Program-made: the position numbers and the translations under genes
The notes under the pieces: model-generated
The model's input: the letters and a program-made list of their open reading frames with translations, nothing else
Database searches by the model: none
Told to the model about the DNA's origin: nothing
Shown here: positions 1 to 5,112 of the stretch, one piece after another
Layout of the letters: every line of letters starts with the position of its first letter
How positions within the stretch are numbered: the first letter of the stretch is position 1
Source: Nocardioides sp.
GTDB lineage: Bacteria > Actinomycetota > Actinomycetes > Propionibacteriales > Nocardioidaceae
Assembly (NCBI GenBank): GCA_003519585.1
Contig: DOWL01000251.1
Span: forward strand, 43,274 to 52,916
Direction of reading: 5' to 3'
DNA: 9,643 bases

Positions 1-144
1 CTCCAGCTCACCCGCGAGCCGCGCCCGCTACCGACCCTGCGGCTCGACCCGACCGTGCTCGAGCTCGACGCGTTCGATCTGGAGCACATCGAGCTCGAGG
101 GGTACGACCCGCACCCGGGCATCAAGGCCCCCATCGCCGTATGA
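1..144 (+). CDS. thyA: Thymidylate synthase, C-terminal end (partial)
   Basis: This is the last 47 codons of a gene that begins before the window; TGA is at 142-144. The translated tail contains REPRPLP, then [20 protein letters not shown] and a final IAV. The E-G-Y-D-P-H-P-x-I-K-A-P ending is the signature C-terminus of classical ThyA, which folds over the active site when substrate binds. The family methylates dUMP to dTMP using 5,10-methylenetetrahydrofolate and releases dihydrofolate in the cytoplasm. The catalytic Cys and dUMP-binding residues lie outside the window. The stop overlaps the ATG of the dihydrofolate reductase gene as ATGA, so the enzyme that makes DHF and the one that recycles it are translationally coupled. 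It is classical ThyA rather than flavin-dependent ThyX, judging by this tail. Confidence 0.95.
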   Translation, partial: LQLTREPRPLPTLRLDPTVLELDAFDLEHIELEGYDPHPGIKAPIAV

Positions 145-611
145 CGGTGACCCTGATCGCCGCGGTCGCCCGCAACGGCGTGATCGGGGCCGACGGCGGC
201 ATCCCCTGGCACCTGCCCGAGGACTTCGCGCACTTCAAGGCCACCACGCTCGGCCACACGCTCGTGATGGGGCGTGCGACGTACGACTCCATCGGCCGCC
301 CCCTCCCCGGCCGCACCACGATCGTGCTGACCCGCGATCCCGAGTGGCGGGCCGACGGCGTGACCACGGCAGCCACGCTCGACGAGGCGCTCGGTCGCGC
401 CGAGGGCGATGTCTACGTGGCGGGGGGAGCGGCCGTCTACGCGGCGGCGTTGCCGTACGCCGACGAGCAGCTGCTCAGCGAGGTCGACCTTGCGCCCGAG
501 GGCGACACGTTCTACCCCGCCTTCGACCGCACGGAATGGCATGAGGTCTGCCGGAGGGCGCACGAGGGCTTCACGGTGGTGCGGTGGCGCCGCGACCGCC
601 CGATACCCTGA
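141..611 (+). CDS. dfrA: Dihydrofolate reductase
   Basis: A 156-residue protein, the usual size for chromosomal bacterial DHFR, which reduces dihydrofolate to tetrahydrofolate with NADPH. The N-terminal strand and loop ([20 protein letters not shown]) lead to the LPEDFAHFK helix; D28 matches the catalytic acid Asp27 of E. coli DHFR. The NADPH-binding segment follows with [16 protein letters not shown] (43-58), then [10 protein letters not shown] (91-100) with the conserved Gly-Gly pair. The residue matching E. coli Thr113 is Ser113 here, a conservative change. The start is ATG at 141, overlapping the thyA stop as ATGA. No Shine-Dalgarno is visible, so translation probably depends on coupling to thyA. 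The pairing makes functional sense because ThyA generates the DHF that this enzyme recycles. It is the expected trimethoprim-type target, and nothing suggests an acquired resistance variant. Confidence 0.96.
   Translation: MTVTLIAAVARNGVIGADGGIPWHLPEDFAHFKATTLGHTLVMGRATYDSIGRPLPGRTTIVLTRDPEWRADGVTTAATLDEALGRAEGDVYVAGGAAVYAAALPYADEQLLSEVDLAPEGDTFYPAFDRTEWHEVCRRAHEGFTVVRWRRDRPIP
604..609 (+). promoter_or_regulatory. Candidate -10 box for a leaderless dapA transcript
   Basis: TACCCT fits the actinobacterial TANNNT -10 consensus. It ends six bases before the dapA ATG at 616, so transcription would begin at or next to the A of the start codon. No Shine-Dalgarno precedes that ATG, which agrees with a leaderless mRNA. 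The box overlaps the dfrA stop codon (609-611). No convincing -35 is visible. dapA could also be read through from thyA-dfrA. Confidence 0.5.
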
Positions 612-615
612 ACCC

Positions 616-1512
616 ATGAGCGTCCTGCCTCCCGCCCCGTTCGGCCGCGTGCTGACTGCGATGGCGACGGCATTCAAGGACGACGGGTCCGTCGACCTCG
701 ACGGCACCGCCAAGATCGCCCACCACCTCGTCGAGCACGGCCACGACGGCGTCGTCGTCTCCGGCACGACGGGTGAGGCGCCGACCACGACGGTCGCCGA
801 GGACGGCGAGATCCTGACCGCGGTCAAGGACGCCGTCGGCGACCGGGCCAGCGTGGTCGCGGGCGTCGGCACCAACTCCACGGCACACTCCCTCGAGCTC
901 GCCCGGCAGGCCGAGAAGATCGGCGCCGACGGTCTGCTGCTGGTCACGCCGTACTACAACAAGCCGGGTCAGGCCGGGGTCCTCCACCACTTCCGCACGG
1001 TCGCCGAGGCGACCGGCGTACCCGTGATGCTCTACGACGTGCCGGGCCGGACCGGCACCCAGATCTCGATGGAGACCTACGTCGCCGCCCGCGAGCTCGA
1101 CACCGTGGTCGCGGTCAAGGACGCCGTCGGCGACTTCGCGCGCGGCGTCCGGCTGCGCGAGCTCGGGTACGCCGTCTACTCCGGCGACGACATCAGCAAC
1201 CTCGCCTGGCTGGCGCACGGCGCCTCCGGCTTCGTCTCGGTCGTGGGCCACGTCGCCGGCGACCAGACCCGCGCCATGCTCGAGGCCTTCGACGTCGGCG
1301 ACCCCACCCGAGCGCTGGAGATCTTCACCAGCCTGCTGCCGGCGATCGACGCGGTGATGGGCGTGCCCAACTACGGCGCCACCACCGCCAAGGCCGGGCT
1401 GCAGTTGCTCGGTGTCCTCGACAACCGCAACGTGCGCGGTCCGCTGGTGCCACTCGACGACGACGAGGTCGCCGCGCTGCGGGTGGGCCTGGAGGCTTCC
1501 GGACTCTTGTGA
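616..1512 (+). CDS. dapA: 4-hydroxy-tetrahydrodipicolinate synthase
   Basis: A 298-residue TIM-barrel protein of the DapA family. It condenses pyruvate with L-aspartate-semialdehyde in the cytoplasm, the first committed step to diaminopimelate (peptidoglycan cross-link) and lysine. Visible hallmarks are SGTTGE (T51, T52, G53, E54; pyruvate-binding loop), TPYYNKP (Y113, Y114), YDVPGRTG (Y140 is the proton-relay tyrosine and R145 matches the substrate-binding arginine) and VAVKDAVGD with the Schiff-base lysine K168. The frame stays open upstream inside dfrA, but homology starts at MSVLPPAPFGRVLTAMAT. ATG 616 is four bases after the dfrA stop and six bases after a TANNNT box, so I chose it as a leaderless start. 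Other class I aldolases of the family (NanA, KDG aldolases) are possible in principle, but the full motif set and cell-wall context favour DapA. Confidence 0.94.
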   Translation: MSVLPPAPFGRVLTAMATAFKDDGSVDLDGTAKIAHHLVEHGHDGVVVSGTTGEAPTTTVAEDGEILTAVKDAVGDRASVVAGVGTNSTAHSLELARQAEKIGADGLLLVTPYYNKPGQAGVLHHFRTVAEATGVPVMLYDVPGRTGTQISMETYVAARELDTVVAVKDAVGDFARGVRLRELGYAVYSGDDISNLAWLAHGASGFVSVVGHVAGDQTRAMLEAFDVGDPTRALEIFTSLLPAIDAVMGVPNYGATTAKAGLQLLGVLDNRNVRGPLVPLDDDEVAALRVGLEASGLL

Positions 1513-1532
1513 GACTTATGCCTCACTAGCAA

Positions 1533-1624
1533 CAGGAATCCCAACATCTGTTGGGATCCCTGACGTTCTTGGGCATTGCAACGGCCTAGAACGTCAGGAA
1601 CCCCAACATCTGTTGGGATTCCTG
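1533..1624. repeat. Twin 28-nt palindromes in a nested inverted repeat (REPIN-like or bidirectional terminator)
   Basis: Two near-palindromes, at 1534-1561 and 1596-1623, share the core CCCAACATCTGTTGGGAT and differ from each other at only two of 28 positions. Each can fold into a 13-bp stem with one mismatch around a central TC. The sequence between them also pairs: TGACGTTCT (1561-1569) with AGAACGTCA (1588-1596), leaving an 18-nt centre. The whole block is thus an inverted repeat of two 37-nt arms (1533-1569 and 1588-1624). It lies between the convergent 3' ends of dapA and the protease gene. A bidirectional terminator, a paired-REP (REPIN) element or a double operator site are the alternatives. 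No U-tract follows either palindrome. Confidence 0.85.
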
Positions 1625-1631
1625 CACCGGA

Positions 1632-1670
1632 TCGGCCCCGCCCAGAAACGGACGGAGCCGACCGGGGTCG
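1632..1670 (+). terminator. Weak GC-rich hairpin downstream of dapA
   Basis: CGGCCCCG at 1633-1640 can pair with CGGGGTCG at 1663-1670 (seven Watson-Crick pairs and one G-T) around a 22-nt loop. It lies beyond the twin palindromes and just before the protease stop codon. Without a U-tract and with a long loop, it is a poor terminator candidate on its own; it may add to the block on read-through between the convergent genes. Confidence 0.25.
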
Positions 1671-1672
1671 CA

Positions 1673-1692
1673 GCTAGCGGCTGAGCGCTAGC
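1673..1692 (-). terminator. Short perfect hairpin spanning the protease stop codon
   Basis: GCTAGCG (1673-1679) and CGCTAGC (1686-1692) form a perfect 7-bp stem with a 6-nt loop. The minus-strand stop codon TAG (1690-1688) lies inside the stem. It may mark the 3' end of the protease message, but there is no U-tract and the stem is short. Confidence 0.3.
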
Positions 1693-4600
1693 GGTGGTGC
1701 TTCTTCTTGTGCTTCACGGTCACCGTGAAGCTGTCCTGGCTGGCCGTCGTGGTGGCCGAGCCGAGGTACTTCGCGGTCAGCGTGTTCTTGCCGATCTTCA
1801 GCTGGTCGGCCTTGTGCTTGGAGATCTCGATGGTCACCTTGCCGTCAGCGCCGAGCGTGCCGGTGCCGAGCAGCTTGCTGCCCTTGTAGATCTCCACGGC
1901 GCCCGCTGCCGGGCCGCCGGCGGTGGTCACCTTCACCTTGACCTTGAAGCCGTGCCCGTCCTGGATCTGCTTGGGCTTGGCGGCGGCTTCGACGGTCGAG
2001 GACGCGGGTGGCGTCGTGACGACCTGGCAGTAGGTGACCTGGACGTTGTCGACGTACCACCCGTCGACACCGCCACAGCCGTCGCGCCCGATGTCGAACC
2101 GCAGCTGGACCGACTGGCCCGGCTGCACACCAGCTGCGGCGAGGTCCACCTGCGAGGTGCCCCACGAGCCCCGCGCCTCGCCACCGTCGGTGCCGGTGAA
2201 CGCGTCCTGGCCCTGCATCGGGTTGGTGTTGCCCTGCGCCAGGGTAAGCAGCTTGGCGTTGGGCTTGTTGAAGACGTACGCCGCGGGCGGGATGGCTGTG
2301 AACTCCCCGCCGTTGACACTCATCTTCACGTTGCCACCGTCCACGGTGCCCTCGGTCGCCACGTAGTGGTCGAAGGAGAGGCGCAGGTTGGTCAGGCTGC
2401 CGGTCGGCACCTGGATCGCCGGACCGGTGATTGAGTCACGGCTGGAGAAGTCCTCGGCCGAGCCGTCGCACTGGCCCTCGTCGGGAGCGGGCCCGTAGGC
2501 GATCCCTCCGGCGTGACTGCCCGGTGCGGAGGTGCTGGCCGTCCATGGTTCGCCGTGGCCCGCAGGGGCGCCACCGACGTCAGCGACCTCCTGCGACGGG
2601 GTCCAGCCGGCCAGGCCGTCCTCGAAGTCCTCCTTGTAGACGGTGGTCGTGGTGAACCCAGGACCGCACAGGGAGGGCGTTGCCTTGTCGAGGAGCGGCT
2701 TGAACCCGCACTGGGTGACCGGCGTGCGCAGCTGCACCGCGGTGATCACCTTGCCGAGCTGGGTGCAGTCCGCCGCGGTGATCGGGGCGGCGTTGGGTGA
2801 GGTGTCGGCCGCCTTGGTCGTGGTCGCCGTGAGCGACTTCAACGTGGTGACGCCGGTCAGGGTCTGGCACGACGCGTCGAGTGCGTCGGCGAACTCGGTG
2901 AAGTTCGACGACGGTGTGAGGTACGACGTCTGCGCCTTCCACCAGATGTTCGCCGCCTTGTCGAGCCCGAGCCCGGTGATCGTCTGACCGTTGTAGCTGC
3001 CACCGTCGACGGCAAGGGCGTACGCGTGGTTGGGCACGCCCGAGTTGCCGTGTACCCCGCCGTGGTCGGTGTTGTTGAGGTCGCAGTTGTATTCGGCGTC
3101 GGTGACCTTGCCCGGGTTGCCGTAGCAGGTCGGCGTCCACATGTCGCGGATCGCGCCGCCGAAGGCCTCGGACTTCTCACCGATCAGCCATCGGGTTGAG
3201 TCGGTGCGGGTGGAGATGTCCTCGGCCTGGACCGAGACCTGAGCCGTGCCGGCCGTCTTGAACCGGGTGCCGTCGGCCTGGGTGACGGCGGTGCCGTAGA
3301 AGCCGGCGGGCGCCGTACCTGCGACGTTGGGGGGTACGCCGATCGTGTTGTTGCCGATCACGATCCCTGTCGCTCCCGCAGCGACCGCGTTGTTGATCTT
3401 GTTCTGGAACGGGCAGGTCCCACGGTCGACGAAGGCCCAGTTGCCGGACACGGCGGCCGCGTTGGTGAACGGCGCGGTGCAACCGTCGGTGGTGCTCGGG
3501 CCGGCGGCGTCGGCGGCGTCGGCCGCGGCCACGACAGTCGCGGTGACCGGCGTCGTGGTGAACGGCTGGCTGAAGCCGGTCGCGACGGCCGAGGTGCAGG
3601 GGCCGGCTTGGGCGGCCGGAGCGGTGATGCTCATGACGAGCTTCGGCGACGCGGTCGGGTCGCATTCGTTGTCCGGGCGCTTGGTGTTGAAAGTCTCGCC
3701 CTCGTCCTCACGACCGTTGACCAGGTCGAGCGTCTCGCCCCAGACGTCGGAGTAGGACTCGTTGAGCGCGCCCGACTGGAACTGATAGATCAGCCCGTCG
3801 GTGAACTGGGTGTAGGCGTGACCCCACTCGTGCGCCACGACGTCGTCGGAGGTGACGCCGTCGCAGTAGTTGGTGGTCGCGCCGTTCCAGTTGGCGTTGG
3901 GGCAGGCGATCCGAGGGTCGTTATTGACGGTGATGCGCTTGGCGCCGGCACCGTCGTAGGAGTCTCGGTTGAAGAGGTTCTTGAAGAACCAGTACGACTC
4001 GCCCGAGCTGTTGACGAGGTTCTGCTGGTCCTCGTTGAGGGTGCCGGGGAACTCGTCGCCCTCCTCCCACACCTTGGTGAGGATGACGTTGTCCGGGGTG
4101 CCGGTGGCCTCGTCCAGCTCGCGGTCGAGGGCATCGGAGCTCAGCGAGTAGCGGTTGAGGATCTTGCCGGTGGTGGCGTCGAAGATGAACTGGTCGTTCA
4201 CTGCTGCGTTCTGGACCTTGATCGCCCAGGCCAGCGCGTTGGTGCCCGCCTCGCCCTTGACGAACCCGGTGCGGTAGACGACCAGTTGCGCGTCGGAGGC
4301 CTTCAGCCCGGAGGTGTCCGCACGGTGCTTTCCGTCCTCGGAGGTCGGCGGGTCGGCCTTCACGAAGGCGATCGCCCGGTCGCCGATGGTGCTCGCGGGC
4401 ACGCGCGCGGCCGTTGGTACGTCGATGTCGGGTGCGGCGAAGCCGTTGACCGAGATCAGGTTGCCGACGCTGTCCAGGTTGGCCTTGACCATCGAGCCGA
4501 AGACCGGGAGGCCTTGGTAGATCTGTGCGTAGCTGGCGGTGTAGCCCGCGGCGTCCTGGGAGACGTCCTGGCGGACGAGTTCGCCGGGGGCGGCGCCGAG

Positions 4601-4906
4601 CAGGGCGCCGTAGCTGTCGACGAACGAGTCGGCCTTGGCACCAGCCTTGGCGACGCTGTTGCCGGCGACGTCGGGCAGCAGGTCGGCGTTGCCGCCGCTG
4701 GCCTGCACGAAGCCGGCCTCGCCGGTCGCCGGGTTGGTGCGGACGGACACGGTGCCGTCGGCCTGGCCACGCAGTTCGCGTACGAGGGCCTGGTCGCCGG
4801 CCACGCTCGACGGGGTCGCCGCCGCTTGCGTGGTCAGGGATGCCGGGACTGCCGCGAGCCCGGCTCCGAGCAGCGCAAGGCAGACGCCTTGCTTGAGGAA
4901 TTTCAC
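1688..4906 (-). CDS. Secreted M4 (thermolysin-like) zinc metallopeptidase with inserted PA domain and C-terminal jelly-roll and Ig-like domains
   Basis: A 1072-residue exported endopeptidase. Order: signal peptide (about 1-30; KFLK, a hydrophobic core, then TTQAAA); FTP/PepSY-type inhibitory propeptide (about 40-260; YQGLPVFG near 130, AWAIKV near 226); M4 catalytic domain with HEWGH (H359, E360, H363) and third zinc ligand E383 in GALNESYSD, the exact thermolysin spacing. The domain resumes at WLIGE and ends with DHGGVHGNSG (H619, equivalent to thermolysin His231). Between E383 and H619 lies a PA domain (about 425-555, with VDRGTCPF near 493-500). After the catalytic core come a MAM/immune-inhibitor-A-like jelly roll (about 756-961, from YKEDFEDGLAGW to WYVDNVQVTYC), a bacterial Ig-like domain (about 965-1065) and a basic KHKKKHHR tail. 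The GTG start at 4906 follows GGAGG by ten bases and begins the signal peptide; the longer frame to 5002 would bury it behind 32 non-conserved residues. Substrate unknown, probably nutritional protein. NESYSD argues for M4 over M36. Confidence 0.9.
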   Translation of the reverse strand: MKFLKQGVCLALLGAGLAAVPASLTTQAAATPSSVAGDQALVRELRGQADGTVSVRTNPATGEAGFVQASGGNADLLPDVAGNSVAKAGAKADSFVDSYGALLGAAPGELVRQDVSQDAAGYTASYAQIYQGLPVFGSMVKANLDSVGNLISVNGFAAPDIDVPTAARVPASTIGDRAIAFVKADPPTSEDGKHRADTSGLKASDAQLVVYRTGFVKGEAGTNALAWAIKVQNAAVNDQFIFDATTGKILNRYSLSSDALDRELDEATGTPDNVILTKVWEEGDEFPGTLNEDQQNLVNSSGESYWFFKNLFNRDSYDGAGAKRITVNNDPRIACPNANWNGATTNYCDGVTSDDVVAHEWGHAYTQFTDGLIYQFQSGALNESYSDVWGETLDLVNGREDEGETFNTKRPDNECDPTASPKLVMSITAPAAQAGPCTSAVATGFSQPFTTTPVTATVVAAADAADAAGPSTTDGCTAPFTNAAAVSGNWAFVDRGTCPFQNKINNAVAAGATGIVIGNNTIGVPPNVAGTAPAGFYGTAVTQADGTRFKTAGTAQVSVQAEDISTRTDSTRWLIGEKSEAFGGAIRDMWTPTCYGNPGKVTDAEYNCDLNNTDHGGVHGNSGVPNHAYALAVDGGSYNGQTITGLGLDKAANIWWKAQTSYLTPSSNFTEFADALDASCQTLTGVTTLKSLTATTTKAADTSPNAAPITAADCTQLGKVITAVQLRTPVTQCGFKPLLDKATPSLCGPGFTTTTVYKEDFEDGLAGWTPSQEVADVGGAPAGHGEPWTASTSAPGSHAGGIAYGPAPDEGQCDGSAEDFSSRDSITGPAIQVPTGSLTNLRLSFDHYVATEGTVDGGNVKMSVNGGEFTAIPPAAYVFNKPNAKLLTLAQGNTNPMQGQDAFTGTDGGEARGSWGTSQVDLAAAGVQPGQSVQLRFDIGRDGCGGVDGWYVDNVQVTYCQVVTTPPASSTVEAAAKPKQIQDGHGFKVKVKVTTAGGPAAGAVEIYKGSKLLGTGTLGADGKVTIEISKHKADQLKIGKNTLTAKYLGSATTTASQDSFTVTVKHKKKHHR

Positions 4907-4916
4907 GAGATCTTCG

Positions 4917-4921
4917 CCTCC
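4917..4921 (-). promoter_or_regulatory. Shine-Dalgarno site that fixes the protease start
   Basis: GGAGG on the minus strand lies ten bases before the GTG at 4906. It supports that GTG, which opens a normal signal peptide, over the in-frame ATG at 5002, which has no comparable site. Confidence 0.7.
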
Positions 4922-4976
4922 GAGAGAAATTTTCCAGTCATCGGCGGTCGGGCAGCCGAGGGAAAACCCCAGGACG

Positions 4977-5005
4977 AAGGTGCCCGAACACCTGTGCGGC
5001 ACCTT
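4977..5005. promoter_or_regulatory. Inverted repeat, possible operator of the protease gene
   Basis: AAGGTGCC (4977-4984) and GGCACCTT (4998-5005) form a perfect 8-bp inverted repeat with a 13-nt spacer, in the divergent region between the protease and ftsK. On the minus strand a possible -10 box, TAAGGT (5006-5001), overlaps the outer arm, which would put the start point inside the repeat and about 90 bases before the protease GTG. That arrangement suits a repressor operator, but the promoter call is weak because no clear -35 is seen. A hairpin in the 5' leader is the alternative. Confidence 0.4.
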
Positions 5006-5100
5006 AGGGAGTGGCTACGGCCGCGGTCTAGGGGTTGGGTCTGGGAGTTCTGGGGACGACACGCACTCCTGTGGTGCATGTGACTGGTGTGGCGAATGCC

Positions 5101-5106
5101 TAGGGT
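5101..5106 (+). promoter_or_regulatory. -10 box of a leaderless ftsK promoter
   Basis: TAGGGT fits TANNNT and ends exactly six bases before the GTG at 5113, so the transcript should start at the G of the start codon. No Shine-Dalgarno precedes the GTG. A GTGACT at 5080-5085 could serve as a -35 with a short 15-base spacer. Position and absence of a leader are typical of actinobacterial leaderless genes. Confidence 0.6.
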
Positions 5107-5112
5107 GGTGGC

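Noticed and set aside
409..615. 69-codon upstream extension of the dapA frame
   Set aside because: It overlaps dfrA in another frame, is Arg/Ser-rich, and DapA homology begins at the ATG at 616.
1412..1684. 90-codon frame running from the end of dapA through the twin palindromes
   Set aside because: It starts inside dapA out of frame and its second half is just the translated palindromes; no ribosome site or homology is seen.
3500..3535. Short GGCGGCGTC-type tandem repetition inside the protease gene
   Set aside because: It encodes an Ala/Asp-rich loop (AADAADAAG) in the PA-domain region; simple codon repetition in an Ala-rich surface loop is a sufficient explanation.
1688..4906. Assigning the protease to family M36 (fungalysin)
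   Set aside because: The FTP propeptide and PA insert are shared with M36, but the third zinc ligand sits in GALNESYSD at the thermolysin spacing and the GGVHGNSG motif is M4-like.
4907..5002. 32-codon N-terminal extension of the protease from ATG 5002
   Set aside because: The GTG at 4906 has GGAGG upstream and opens a normal signal peptide. The extension would hide the signal and runs through the inverted repeat.
3608..5083. 491-codon open frame on the plus strand opposite the protease gene
   Set aside because: It mirrors a well-supported M4 protease, has low-complexity Val/Gly/Ala/Arg composition and no recognisable domain. Long antisense frames are routine in high-GC DNA.
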